A DNA stretch of 64,000 nucleotides from Paraescarpia echinospica (GCA_020002185.1 CM034532.1:52161944-52225943), one strand, 5' to 3'; positions 34,014-45,949 are shown, numbered from the stretch's first letter. Notes: generated by a model not told the origin, from the sequence alone. Translations and numbers: made by a program.

Positions 34014-37000
34014 TAAATCATCCTCTATTAATCTTATTATTTTACTTGTTTTTAATTTGATTTATATTACGGTAAGGTGTTCGATAAGTGCTATTAGTTG
34101 GCGTCCTGTGACCAACACAAATACAAAAAAAAACACCCATTTCTGTCTAAAACGAACATTATTTATCAAGACACTGTATTATCGCCCAGTAAACAACTGG
34201 TAACCAAGGCACCTATGATCCGTAAATCTACATGCAAATCGGTTCAAATACACTGAGACTGGTACATAAACATAGGGATTAGTTATACTCCTGTCTTAGT
34301 ATAAGTTTACAATAATAAAAAAATAATAAAATTCCTGGCTTGGGTCTGCCTAACATGGCCTCGTAAATGGTGCTGCTCTTTGTGTGTCCAGTGTAGGCCC
34401 TGGGACGAAGACTCTACATTTCCATTTCAAGTCTTTCTTCTACACTATCTACTTTTTTTTTTCCTTTAGCACATAGCAGTACCTCCATACTGTAGCACTT
34501 CCTGACTAACATAAATACTAGGTTTTACAATTACAGGATGTTTTACCTGAGTGTTGTTTTTCTCATGGTTGTATTTGTAGAGATTAAAAATAGTACGAAT
34601 GACTGTTATGCAACTTCACATGAAATTTCTGTAAACACATCAGGATCGATTTCTCTCATCAAGGCATTGTCCATCAACTTGCTGCATAAACCAAGGATGT
34701 CCAGAGCAAACCCCCAAAAATTCCCATCATACTTTATGCTATATCTTCTTGTACTGGCAAACGACATTGAATTAAATCCCGGCCCCAGAGCACCCAAGTA
34801 CCCTTGTGGTGTTTGCCAAAAAACAGTAACTTGGAAACAGAAAGCAATTTGTTGCGACTCCTGCAATACTTGGTTCCACACGCAATGTGAAAATGTCAGA
34901 GACACAATATATGAAACGATGCAAAACACCAACACATCATGGAATTGCCTAAAATGTGGAATGCCTAATTTCAGTAGTACCCTTTTCAATTATGACGACA
35001 TTGAACTTTCTGAAAATATATATCAACACATCTCTCAATCAAATGATGACTCCATTCAACTCCCTACAACACCAGCAGGGTTAGGACCTCCACTACATAC
35101 ATCATCTCCTTCGAATCAAAGGAAACAGCACAATTACCGTCATACTCCTAATACTAAAAAACCATTGAGAATCATCAACCTAAATTGTCAATCACTAAAA
35201 AACAAGAAGGCAGAATTCCTTTCACTCATTGATAGCTCCAAACCAGACATAATTATTGGCACTGAATCCTGGCTTAGCAATAGCATATTAGATTCTGAAT
35301 ATTTCCCAGATAAATTCAATGTATATAGAAAGGACAGAACAGATGAACAGAGAGGAGGAGGGGTATTCATTGCAATACATTCTGACCTGCTTAGTGAAGA
35401 GGAATTTGAATTAGAGACAGACTGCGAAATCATTTGGGCTAAGATTAGCATAGCTGGTTGTAAATTACTTCACATATGTGCCTACTACAGACCTGACGTA
35501 AATGACGAACACAGCATAGAACAATTTGAAATATCTCTAGGCAGAGTAAATCAAAAGCAACACTTATTCATTGCAGGAGATTTTAATTTTCCTGGATGGG
35601 ACTGGCAGAATGGAATGTTAAAACCAAACTGCCAAAACGTATTACTTCATGATAAATTTCGAAACATTCTAGATGACCTTGGTCTTATCCAGATTATAGA
35701 CAAGCCAACAAGGGGAGAAAACACTCTAGACTTAATGATCACAAATAACCCTACCAATGTCAACCGAACAGAGATATTACCAGGAATCTCAGATCATGAC
35801 TGTTGTTACACAGAGCTAGACATAAACCCAATGAAACAGAAACAGAAACCTAGAAATATTCCCCTTTTCAATAAGGCAGACTGGGACAAATTTAGAAAAC
35901 ATATGAAAGATGTAAGCAAAAATCTACAAAATTGCTATGAACAAAACAGTGCAAACAAGTTGTGGTGTATGTTTCGGGATAGCATTGTCAAAGGTACTGG
36001 GTTGTATATACCATCCAGAATGGCTAGATGTAGGGACGGATACCCCTGGATTACACCAACACTAAAGAAACTTATGCAAAAAAGGGACAGAATGTACAAA
36101 TGTCACAAGCACACTCCAAAATACAAACATCTAAAACAAACTATTCAGCAACAACTGAGAACTGCCTACTGGAACTATGTAAATGAAATTGTCACCTCTA
36201 CTGAAGATAGTCAACAAAAACAAGGTTATGCTAAGAGATTCTGGACTTACATGAAACACTGCCGTACAAACCACACAGCGATATCGCCTTTCAAACAAAA
36301 TGGAATCCTACACTCAAACCCTAAAGCCAAAGCGGAGATACTAAATCAGCAGTTTCAGTCAGTCTTTACAGATGACCCATCTCCCCAAGTAACCAAACTA
36401 CCCAATCCAACACTACCAGAAATGCCAGAAATAGAAATTACAGAAGCTGGTGTACTAAAACTCCTACAAAATCTTAAACCGTATAAAGCACAAGGACCAG
36501 ACAACATCAACCCAATAATTCTAAAAGAATTGGCTGTTGAAATTGCACCATCGCTAATTTTAATCTTTCAGAAGTCATATGCTACAGGAGAAGTCCCCAC
36601 AGACTGGCTAAACGCAAATGTCTCACCTATTTTCAAGAATGGTCAAAAATACATAGCTTCAAATTATAGGCCCATTTCCCTGACATGCATAGCATCAAAA
36701 CTAATGGAACATGTCTTGGTTAGTAGTATAATGAAACATGCACATTCACACAACATTCTTTATCATCTTCAACATGGCTTTCGCTCCCAAGTATCTTGTG
36801 AGACACAGCTTATTCAGTTCATACATGACTTAGTTACCCATATGCAGTCTGGCATGCAAACGGATGTCATAGTGATGGACTTCTCTAAAGCATTTGATAA
36901 GGTCAGCCATAAAAAACTGATTTACAAACTCCATCACTATGGCATCCAAGGCAAAACAAATTCCTGGATTCGATCATTTTTAACAGACAGAACTCAAAGA

Positions 37001-38035
37001 GTCATAATAGAGGGCGAGGCCTCCTCTGAGGTACCCGTAACATCAGGAGTACCACAAGGCTCTGTACTTGGCCCTTGTCTATTCCTCTTTTACATAAATG
37101 ACATCCCAGACAATATTACATCTACAGTTAGACTTTTTGCTGATGACACCATAATGTATATAGCCCTTAAGCCTAAGACAAATACAGCTGTGCTCCAGGA
37201 AGATCTTCACAAACTTGGAAAATGGGCCATAACCTGGAACATGGAATTCAATCTTCAAAAATGCCATGTCATACCTGTAACAAGAAACAAAACTGTCATT
37301 AACAATCAATACATGCTTCACGGTCAAACACTAGAAACTGTTTCACAGGTAAAATATCTTGGTATAACCATAACCTCAGATCTCCGGTGGAATGCCCACA
37401 TAAATAACATTTGTCTAAAAGCAAATAGATCACTAGGCTTCCTCCGCAGAAATCTCAAAGTTCCGTCAATTCAAATAAAAACTCAGGCCTACTTCACCTT
37501 TGTCAGACCCATCGTGGAGAACAGCTGTACTGTCTGGGATCCATATACCCTTACACAAATAAACAAACTAGAAATGATTCAACGCCGTGCAGCCCGATAT
37601 GTCTTATATCGCCACCACAATACCTCCAGTGTAACAGACATGCTCCAGACATTAGGATGGAGATCCTTATCAGACAGAAGAACTGATGCAAAACTATGTA
37701 TGATGTACAAGATAGCAAATGGCCTAGTGGGTATACCAGCAAACCAATACCTTATTCCTGTAAATATAGTCACTAGAAAACAACATTCCTTATCTTACCT
37801 TATCCCTCACTCCAGATGCAACTACCACTTGTATTCTTTTTTCCCCAGTACCATTCGACTTTGGAATTCCCTCCCTCAATATATTGTAAATCAAAACAGC
37901 CTGTATACGTTTAAAAGCAACATCCAGACTTTGCAGTACCCCATGTTTTAGACGTTAACAAGTTCTTCTGCACGTATTTATGTTTATTTACACGATAATT
38001 TGTGTTCTTATATATTGCACTCTAAAAACAAAACA
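34014..38035 (+). mobile_element. LINE E, full length, with 2A-like peptide and PHD finger
   Basis: The borders are set by a direct AAAATTT duplication at 34007-34013 and 38036-38042, and by the LINE D frame, which reads through when the element is removed. It has a 5' UTR of about 520 bp, one uninterrupted 1,137-codon frame, and a short 3' UTR with an A-rich end (AAAACAAAACAAAAA). No inactivating change is seen. Confidence 0.92.
34538..37951 (+). CDS. LINE E polyprotein: 2A-like, PHD finger, endonuclease, reverse transcriptase
   Basis: The 1,137 residues begin with a hydrophobic N-terminus (FYLSVVFLMVVFVEI). A second hydrophobic stretch runs into DIELNPGP at residues 76-83, the consensus of 2A ribosome-skipping peptides, known at the N-terminus of some invertebrate non-LTR elements. 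A PHD-type zinc finger follows (CGVC...CCDSCNTWFHTQC...CLKC, about 88-145), then the APE endonuclease (LNCQSLKNKK, GTESWL, GGGVFIA, AGDFNFPGWDW, SDHDCCYTEL). RT motifs are KAQGPDNINP, NYRPISLTC, LQHGFRSQVSCETQL, MDFSKAFDKVSHKK, GVPQGSVLGPCLF and FADDT near 865. The C-terminus has QRRAARYVL and FFPSTIRLWNSLP. It looks complete and could be active. Confidence 0.95.
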   Translation: MFYLSVVFLMVVFVEIKNSTNDCYATSHEISVNTSGSISLIKALSINLLHKPRMSRANPQKFPSYFMLYLLVLANDIELNPGPRAPKYPCGVCQKTVTWKQKAICCDSCNTWFHTQCENVRDTIYETMQNTNTSWNCLKCGMPNFSSTLFNYDDIELSENIYQHISQSNDDSIQLPTTPAGLGPPLHTSSPSNQRKQHNYRHTPNTKKPLRIINLNCQSLKNKKAEFLSLIDSSKPDIIIGTESWLSNSILDSEYFPDKFNVYRKDRTDEQRGGGVFIAIHSDLLSEEEFELETDCEIIWAKISIAGCKLLHICAYYRPDVNDEHSIEQFEISLGRVNQKQHLFIAGDFNFPGWDWQNGMLKPNCQNVLLHDKFRNILDDLGLIQIIDKPTRGENTLDLMITNNPTNVNRTEILPGISDHDCCYTELDINPMKQKQKPRNIPLFNKADWDKFRKHMKDVSKNLQNCYEQNSANKLWCMFRDSIVKGTGLYIPSRMARCRDGYPWITPTLKKLMQKRDRMYKCHKHTPKYKHLKQTIQQQLRTAYWNYVNEIVTSTEDSQQKQGYAKRFWTYMKHCRTNHTAISPFKQNGILHSNPKAKAEILNQQFQSVFTDDPSPQVTKLPNPTLPEMPEIEITEAGVLKLLQNLKPYKAQGPDNINPIILKELAVEIAPSLILIFQKSYATGEVPTDWLNANVSPIFKNGQKYIASNYRPISLTCIASKLMEHVLVSSIMKHAHSHNILYHLQHGFRSQVSCETQLIQFIHDLVTHMQSGMQTDVIVMDFSKAFDKVSHKKLIYKLHHYGIQGKTNSWIRSFLTDRTQRVIIEGEASSEVPVTSGVPQGSVLGPCLFLFYINDIPDNITSTVRLFADDTIMYIALKPKTNTAVLQEDLHKLGKWAITWNMEFNLQKCHVIPVTRNKTVINNQYMLHGQTLETVSQVKYLGITITSDLRWNAHINNICLKANRSLGFLRRNLKVPSIQIKTQAYFTFVRPIVENSCTVWDPYTLTQINKLEMIQRRAARYVLYRHHNTSSVTDMLQTLGWRSLSDRRTDAKLCMMYKIANGLVGIPANQYLIPVNIVTRKQHSLSYLIPHSRCNYHLYSFFPSTIRLWNSLPQYIVNQNSLYTFKSNIQTLQYPMF

Positions 38036-39480
38036 AAAATTTCCTGTTCGCCTGCCATGCCACGGCACCGCCTGTATCCTCAGCATGTTGAGGCTAGGCG
38101 TGTATTGGAAGAAGATGTATCTATGCACAACTAGCCACGTCTCTCGCCACCGCCGCTCTGCTCGCCGAAGTTTGCGTTTCACATCTTACAGCTCACTGTT
38201 GTACCAGGGTGTTTTGGGGCGGATGGTGATAACACGGCTGGTGAGCGGTGCATGCTTGTTGATCAAATCTGCGATAGTGGTGTTGTATTGAAGATACAGT
38301 TCATCAATGCTATTTCTAGGGTCAGTTAGCAGTCGCGATGTTGTCAGATCTGCGACAAACTCAGCATTGTTTATTGCCGCGTATTTCATGTAGCTGATCT
38401 TTTTTCTTGGCTTTCTCGGCTTGACCGTTACAAGGTCACATTTGATCACATGATGGTCAGTTAACAGACTTTCAACTGATGCGGCAGATACGATACAATC
38501 GGGCGTGTTTCGTGTTATCACGAGGTCGAGGATGTGACCACACACGTGGGTCGGTTCAGTGACGTGCTGTTGAAAATCAGTCTCACGGAGAAGGTCAGTG
38601 AGATCGCAGGGATCGCTGGCACGATCATCGCCGTAATGCGCGTTGAAGTCACCGACAATAACACACTGGGTCTGCTGTGTAGTTGCATGTTCCAGAACAC
38701 GACTGAATTCATCGATGAATAAACGAAATGGCGTAGACTTCCCGGTAGATGAAGGTGGTCGATATATCGTTAACACTCATATGATCGACGCTGCGCGAAC
38801 ATGACGCAATACTACTTCGATACCCTCAAACAACTGGGCGGGTATTGGCGTCGTTGAGCACAGCTGGTATGACGTCTTAAACATTACCCCAACTCCGCCG
38901 CCTCGTCGGTCGCTCCGTGGAAGATGGCGGAAATTGTATCCGTTGGGAGTAACGACGTATGTGGAAGCAACATCGTTTTCTGAGAGCCATGTCTCAGTCA
39001 TACAATTTGTATCAAAATCGCATTCGCTGATGTAATCACAAATGGCTTCGGCTTTGTTGCGAACTGATCGGGCATTCATCAGTGCCAGGGTGGTGTGGAC
39101 CGAATTGTTCACGTTACAGATAGACTTCGGATAAGACGGCGGTGTCACCCATTGTATTATGTTTGACATGTTCACTCCTGATTGTTTGTATACATGGCTC
39201 ACCTCGCCCGTGACATGGCTGGCTGCACCAGCCAAGGGCCACCTGCGTGGCACCTTTGTTATTTGCCGGGATCGACTTCTCAATCCGGCCTTTGTCCAGC
39301 GTCTGGTCGGTGGTCGGCGCAGATTGAGTTCAGCTATCGTTGTTGTCCACGGATAGGTAGCCGGCTGCCAGCATTGTCTTAGTCAGAGCAGAAACGATCG
39401 TGACAATGCCATGCTCCAGTAGATCGAACACAGGTCCAGGCGGCGAATAAACCGGTTGCCGTTCCGCTCAGGTGCTTCCG
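38036..39480 (-). mobile_element. CR1-like LINE D, 5' part (N-terminus and endonuclease)
   Basis: On the minus strand the codons give MNARSVRNKAEAICDYI, MTETWLSEND, DRRGGGVGVMFK, an in-frame TGA at 38777-38779, then LTIYRPPSSTGKSTPF, VIVGDFNAHYGDD, THVCGHILDLVITR and LLTDHHVIKCDL. A further stop after NSEL (38186) is followed by KRKLRRAERRWRETW. The frame then crosses the LINE E site (GNF-PVRATSL) into the RT at 33967. The element is inactive because of these stops. The 5' end fades out near 39480. Confidence 0.9.
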
Positions 39481-39559
39481 TCGGCCACACCTCAGGTTAA
39501 AAGTCCAGATAAATTCGATTAAAATTGAAGATAAAAACGCACTAAAACCACTAACAAGT

Positions 39560-40710
39560 GTTCCGCAGAGAATCCTTGATTGTTAATGAAGAGTATTGCA
39601 CAATATTTAGAATAACAACTAATCTGTTACATTTAAAATTTATGATATTTCCAGGAGAAGCCACACTCAGCAGCGCTACAACTTTTCAATACAACTACTT
39701 CTTGACAACTACTAATAAGACTTACCCGGTAATTCTGACGTACACACATAGTACCAGAAGTCAGGAACATATCCACATTGAAAGTGCAGTACTAACAGTA
39801 ACCTTGCAAATAAAAGCATCAGACGTGGTATCACTCGTGTATATAATGGTACTCCCAACTTAATCACGGACACAATTCAAACCCACTCTCTCAAAGGCGT
39901 CAGTGAATATACAAAAAAAACTATTTAATTTCAAAGTACAGCTCAACTTGCCGAATTATATTTAAAATGTACTCTTTGTTTTTTTTGTAAACTGTCTGAT
40001 TTGTTTCCCTCTCTTCTTACCTGTAAGATAGCATTATTCACCTTATACATGTAAGATATATTGTGTTTGCTATCGTAATGTACTAGTAATCACTTTCAAT
40101 TGTATTGGCTAGTGTCTCATAGGTAAAACCCGGTACCTACTGTGCATTCAATGTGTACAAAACTCCTAAAGATGTATGTGAATATATGAAGAACTGCAAG
40201 ATATATATTGCATATATGAATTTGTTAGACTATATTATATTGTTGCACCAGTTGCCATATGATGTTTATTTTATTTTATATCCATATGCACATACATACA
40301 TATTCGTATATACGTGCAAACCCTCCTTCTGTTCTTCGCTTCGTTTCTTTCTCTTAGTTTGTCATAAGATCAATAAATATTAGCTTTGAACTCTTATTAA
40401 TTAATCAATTATTTATGGATGAATCCAACATTGTAATATTTAAGGATGACTCTCACAATAGCGACCTTGCGGTCTTAGTGAGAGTCTCCCTGGTCAGTAC
40501 AATAACATCGTATCAACTAAGTTTCTTTTCTACAAATGTAAATATATTGACTATTATGTTATTTAGTAGTTTTCATTTGTTAACAAATTACACCATGAAT
40601 GTCTTCACGTTGATGTACATATGTTATGTCTCAATATATACTTTGCGATGTTTATTATTTTGCTATTGGTTCTTGTATATATTGACCAAAATAAACTATA
40701 TTCATTGTCT
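39560..40710 (+). mobile_element. Probable LINE 3' end (C-terminus remnant and 3' UTR)
   Basis: Degenerate coding text ends near 39960. The stem-loop at 40450-40490 has the same outer and inner helices as the one in the LINE 3' UTR at 14581, with compensating base changes. AATAAA occurs at 40371 and ATAAAC near 40690. I take it as the 3' part of the same LINE group as 13608-14702. Confidence 0.5.
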
Positions 40711-40879
40711 TTAAAGGAATAATCGCAAGAAAATATTTTTGTTTAATCATATTTTCTATATTAAAATGTTATGTTAGTTAATTGCATTTTATTAAAACAA
40801 TTTCAACAAAACAGACGTTTTACTGAAATGAAAAAGTATTGACTTTAATATTTCACACAACCTTGACCTTTGCTTTCAG

Positions 40880-40975
40880 GTTTCTTGCAGACAATGTTGA
40901 GGTTTTATTTGGTGATAGTGGGAAGATACACAAAGTGCTCATCCCATTGTGTGGGAAAGCTGTTGAAATATCATG
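40880..40975 (+). CDS. TPMT: TPMT coding exon 2 (SAM-binding core begins)
   Basis: The acceptor TGCTTTCAG precedes it and a GTACGT donor follows. It completes the split Thr codon and reads FLADNVEVLFGDSGKIH, KVLIPLCGKAVEIS. The PLCGK loop is the family's glycine-rich motif I region that contacts S-adenosylmethionine. It ends two bases into a Trp codon that finishes in the next exon. The intron before it is 24,543 bp. Confidence 0.93.
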
Positions 40976-41583
40976 GTACGTTCTCTGTCTTTACATTAGA
41001 ATGTTGTTATGATCAGACATGTTTAATTTGCAACACACATTTAATACTTAAAGTTACACTCTGAGATCATCTATCTTTTAAATAAAAATATCAAGTGAAT
41101 CAATATACCCCTACATTGTCACTTTCCTCAACTCTATATCAACTTGTTTTCACATAATATGTAGTTGTAAAATAAAATGGTACAAAAGACGAGAAATTAT
41201 ATAAGCGTGCCATACGTTTATTACATCCCTGGCCGAACCTGGTGACTGGTAATTTTGCAAAGGCATAATTTATTGAATAATGTATCAAATGCCAAATTGA
41301 CATATACAGCAGCAAGTATGATGAAATAAGTAAAAATTGTCCATGTTGTACACACACACACTTTCTTTAAAATAGTCAAAATGGTAGTTTAACTCAGAAT
41401 GCAACTTTAAGTAGAGCCACGAAAACATTTAAATATATGGCTGCAAATGTATTAATTTGGTCATCAGTAAAACTTAATTTGTAGCTTATTCTAAAACTGA
41501 TTTTAAAAGTAAAACCGGTATGAACAGAACTTTCAAATGCTTCCAGAAAGAGATGACATAATGAGGATGTGTTGACATTGCAG

Positions 41584-41713
41584 GTTTGCAGAGTTGGGAC
41601 ATTCTGTGGTTGGAATAGAGGCATCATCTGTACCCGTCAAAGACTTCTTTAGTGAGAACAATGTTAAGTACACTGTGGAAGATATTGGGCATATACCAGG
41701 ACAGTTGTACAAA
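41584..41713 (+). CDS. TPMT: TPMT coding exon 3
   Basis: Acceptor ACATTGCAG, donor GTAGGT. It reads FAELGHSVVGIEASSVPVKD, then FFSENNVKYTVEDIGHIPG. The Glu in VVGIEAS is at the position of the acidic residue that holds the ribose of S-adenosylmethionine. The exon closes on a full codon. Confidence 0.93.
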
Positions 41714-42052
41714 GTAGGTGATTTCTTATTAATAACTTAATTGTCTTGCTGTATTACAATAGCACTTGTAATTTTTGTAAGCTGTGGAACAATTACTCTT
41801 ATAATTTGTTTAAGCTGTATAACAGTTACACTTGCAGGTGGCTTGAAACTTATTGTTGACTTTGGAATTTAATCATAATAACATTTTGCCATGAAATGGA
41901 ATAGAGGGTTCACATTTGTGTTCAAGGGGTATTGTTAAAAGTTGATTTTTACATTCAAGGGATGTTGTTAAAAGTTGATTTTTATGTTTGACCAATTATA
42001 ATGATTGTGACAGTACTGGAATTTACGTCTTAAAATAAAACCGACAGAATTT

Positions 42053-42056
<4 letters not shown>

Positions 42057-42108
<52 letters not shown>
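42057..42108. repeat. (CA)n microsatellite
   Basis: About 25 CA units, followed by a CACGCATGCATGCATG stretch to 42180, in TPMT intron 3. Confidence 0.97.
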
Positions 42109-42109
<1 letters not shown>

Positions 42110-42216
42110 ACACACACACCCACACCCTAGCATACATAGATGTACGCACGCATGCATGCATGCATGTACGCACGCATACACATACACACCTATTGCTGAG
42201 TGAGATCTGTGTTTAG

Positions 42217-42269
42217 GCAGAAGAGGTAAACATCAATATATACTGCTGTGACATCTTTGAGTTCAACAA
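42217..42269 (+). CDS. TPMT: TPMT coding exon 4
   Basis: Acceptor TGTGTTTAG, donor GTAAGT. Its 53 nt read AEEVNINIYCCDIFEFN plus two bases of a Lys codon. The YCCDIF block matches the YCCSIF segment of vertebrate TPMT, next to the adenine pocket. Confidence 0.92.
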
Positions 42270-42599
42270 GTAAGTAAGCTGCAGAGAATCAGTTGTTATC
42301 GATGTCTTAACCTAAGCTGGAAAGAGCAGTGTACGTACATAAATCATTAATTTAAACCACAACAGTTAAATAGACATAAATAAACATTGTTTACTCATAC
42401 TTTTTATATAAAGCTTCCTTGACAATTATAATCGTTAAACAGAATTTCAAGTCAAAAACGCAAATGTTTACTCCTGGTAATGTAAAACGGCGTGTTTATA
42501 TGAAGTTTGAAGCGTTTTGTTATAAGTGTCAATCTTGAAATGCCAGGCACATTAGCTTTAATGAATTTGTGCTAATTCACATTTTTCAATAAATGGACA

Positions 42600-45430
42600 T
42601 TTCTTCTTCATTTTAAATCTCATCGTTCTAGTTCTAGTAACACTCCTCCCTGTGCAGATATTGATCTGTTTATAAGCAAAATTGTAGAAATCCAGGATAA
42701 AATTTGAAATGAAAATATAACTGCATATTTAATGGGCGATAATAACATTAATTTGCTAAACTTTGTCACCCATCAAAAAACCAAAGACTTCATAGCTAAC
42801 GTAATATTCCAAGGATTTATTCCGCATATAACCAAACCAACAAGAGTAACATCATATTCGGCAACACTTATAGACCACTTAAATTCAAATCATAGTCATC
42901 CTAGTTATCAATCGGGGATTATTATAAATTATTTAGCTGATCATTTTGGAATATTTCATATAATACACTGTATATGGTACACCTTGACCACAAAGATCAA
43001 TATATAAGCAGGTTCAACAGTTGACCCAAAAAATATTTTATTATTTAGAAATCTATTGACTACGGCTGATTACTCAACTGTATTATCCACTGCCAATGCG
43101 AATGAAGCTTACGATAATTTTATGATAATATACAAATCACTTTTCGAAATATCTTGTCCAATTAAATATGTTAAAGTTAAGAAAAAATACGTTAAACGTG
43201 AACCTTGGAATAGATGACATCAGGCATTTGACTTCATCGTTAAATAAAGCAGTTATTCCAAAAGAAATTACCCAGACGTAATCCAGAAATTATCAATAAA
43301 TATAGAGAATATTATAGAGTTTTTAATAAGGTTAAACGAGCAGCAAAAAGTACTTATGACACAGACATGGTGGAGGAACATAAGCACAATATCAAAGAAA
43401 TATGGGCTGTGTTACAACAGGCAATACATTAAAAAAAAAAATTCTCCAAACTACCTGAAACCTTCATCATAAACGGACAAGAAAATTATAATTTAAACAA
43501 AATTGCAGAAGAATTTAATAATTTTTGTTGTTGGAATAGGTAAATCAATAAGCGACTTGGTAGCTCTTCCTGTTAAGCAATTTGACACATACATCCGATA
43601 AATTATCTGGTAATTTTTTTCATGCAACCCACACAGACAACTGAAATTGAAACAGTTGTACAAAAGCTTAAAACTAAATACACCGAAGGATTTGACGGCT
43701 TATCCACTAAACTACTGCAAGCGACCATACATGAAGTAGCCACTCTGCTTGAGCATATATTAAATCAATCATTTGTTATGGGCACTGTTCCTGAAAACTT
43801 AAAAACCGCAAAAGTAATTCCTGTTTTCAAATCAGGTAACAACAAAATGTTTAATAATTATAGACCTATAAATATTCTACCTGTGATTTCTAAAATAATG
43901 TAAAAAATGTATGCATTAGATTAATCATGTTTTTAGAAAATATAGCATTCTATATAAACACCACTATGTATTTCGTACAAAACGTTCTACTATTCACCCA
44001 ATACTGCATATGCTCAAGGATATTGCAGATGCAAATGCTAAAAAAACGAAAGACCCTACTTTGGCTGTGTTTCTGGACCTTTCAAAGGCATTTCATACAA
44101 TTAACCATGATATTTTACTGTACAAATTTATTTTTTATGGAATTTGGGGAATAAGTAATAATAATAAAAAACATATTACTTCGTAACTGTATAGAAAATA
44201 ATTGTATGAGATTTATCCGGATCCAACGTAGATATAAAACACCTCTAGCTGCACTCCACACATCTGGGATTTAGGCAATGTACATAGTTGAGATTTACCA
44301 GTTATTTATAAAATCGAAAACAATATATTGAGATACATAAATGTCAATCACCGCAAACAAATATTATAAATGGAGTACTCCAAAGTTCCATACTTGGACC
44401 AGTCTTGTTCTTAATTTATATCAATGATATAATTAACTCTGCATCTTTGAATTTATTGTATTTTGCGGATGACGCAACTGTACCAATCAGGTCCTCATGT
44501 TGACTCTTTAATAAACAGTGTAAACCAAGCATTGATATATTTGTTCGACAGGCTTTGTGCCAATAAATTGTCTTTAAATATTAAAAAGACACACTTTTGC
44601 ATATATAGTTCACCAAATAGCAAATACCAGGTAAATAATTGTATTAAAATAAACAGGGAAGTTATTAATTATGTTGGTAAACATAACAAAGAAGAAACAG
44701 TGAAGTTCTTGGGAATACATATTGATAAACATTTAGCATGAAATAAACAGGAATAAACATATTAATTTAATCAGTTGTAAAATATCATATAATGGAAAAT
44801 GTTCTGCCACATAATGCTTTAAAAAACATTTTAAAAACTATTTTACCTTAAATCAAAGTCATTTAACTTACGGTGTACAAGTATGGGGAAATGGAAATAC
44901 TGTAAGGAAGTTAGAATTGTTACAAAAACGCGCTATACGAATAATTAATATAAAAGATACAGAAGTCACACCGATCCTATTTTTAAATCTGAAAATATAC
45001 TTAAATTTGGTGATAAATACAGGTTGCACGTCTTACTGTTTATGTATGACTATCACCATGATGCATTGCCTAAATCCTATATATATATATACAAAATTTA
45101 GCCACTAATATCAGACTTACCAGACAATATAAACTCTTACATACAGAAAAACCCAGAATACATTTTTTATCTAGGTTACCTAAACATAATTTCATTAAAA
45201 TATGGGATAGTCTTGATTATAAGATACAAAACATTAAGTCTAGACCAAAATTCATAGTTTTATTATGCAAACAATATATAGACAGCTATCTCAACTATGT
45301 ACATTGCCTAAATCCCAGATGTGTGGAGTGCAGCTAGAGGTGTTTTATATCTACGTTGGATCCGGATAAATCTCATACAATTATTTTCTATACAGTTACG
45401 AAGTAATATGTTTTTTATTATTATTCATTC
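42600..45430 (+). mobile_element. LINE F, degenerate, in TPMT intron 4
   Basis: Endonuclease end: GDNNINLLNFVTHQK, ITKPTRVTSYSATLIDHL, then ADHFGIFH. RT debris: TEGFDGLSTKLLQA, NYRPINILPVISKIM, LSKAFHTINHDI (44090), FADDA (44465), LSLNIKKT and FLGIHIDKHLA, ending in LQKRAIRIIN (44920). Every block is broken by stops. The 3' end reads GTTACGAAGTAATATG plus a TTATTATTATT tail near 45430. It is the same group as LINE B. Confidence 0.85.
44153..44295 (-). mobile_element. Inverted 140-bp copy of LINE F 3' end, inside LINE F RT
   Basis: This is an essentially exact reverse complement of 45290-45430, the 3' terminus of the same LINE. It breaks the RT between GIWGIS and the FTSYL block. On the minus strand it ends in a (TTA)n tail, as a 5'-truncated LINE insertion would. 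Confidence 0.8.
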
Positions 45431-45866
45431 CATAATACCCTCAGTCCGCTGTTATATGGTCATCATCATTATATAGTTATCGTACACGTGCATATATGTG
45501 TGTCGTAGTTTATATTTATGCTTGTGAGGTCACAGGAAGACAGCATCTAACATGCCATGTGACCCCATGCAACCCAACATTACTTTTTTTAACGATTGTT
45601 TTGTGTATTCGATTATGTTGCTGTTGTTGCAAAATTTGATTTGAGGTAATTTGATTTGATTTGCATGTCTTAATTAGCATTCACTCCCCTTTTTAGCATT
45701 GATCTCCGTCTGCTGAGATGGTTATACTGAGGGTCCCCAGAAATAGGTGCACACCCACGTATGCTTATTGAAAGACACAATTTGACATATTATAACGTCT
45801 CAAATATTTGTTAGGCACACTGTACATTTATTAGAATTAATACGGTAAATGATGTTACTTCTGCAG
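45431..45866. other. TPMT intron 4, end; no gene
   Basis: No coding signal. GATTTGAGGTAATTTGATTTGATT near 45635 is a mild simple repeat. The acceptor for exon 5 is TACTTCTGCAG at 45856-45866. Confidence 0.5.
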
Positions 45867-45941
45867 GGACTTAGAGAGCGAGTTTGATGTGATATGGGAC
45901 CGTGGAGCATTGGGCGGCATATACCCTGATGACAGACGACG
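45867..45941 (+). CDS. TPMT: TPMT coding exon 5
   Basis: It completes Lys and reads DLESEFDVIWDRGALGGIYP, then DDRR plus two bases. FDVIWDRGAL is the best-kept signature of the family (FDMIWDRGAL in vertebrates). The donor is GTAATT. Confidence 0.95.
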
Positions 45942-45949
45942 GTAATTGT

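Noticed and set aside
34000..38055. DNA transposon with GCGAACAGGAAA inverted ends around LINE E
   Set aside because: The inverse sequences are halves of a palindrome in LINE D. The LINE D frame reads through them, and AAAATTT is the LINE target duplication.
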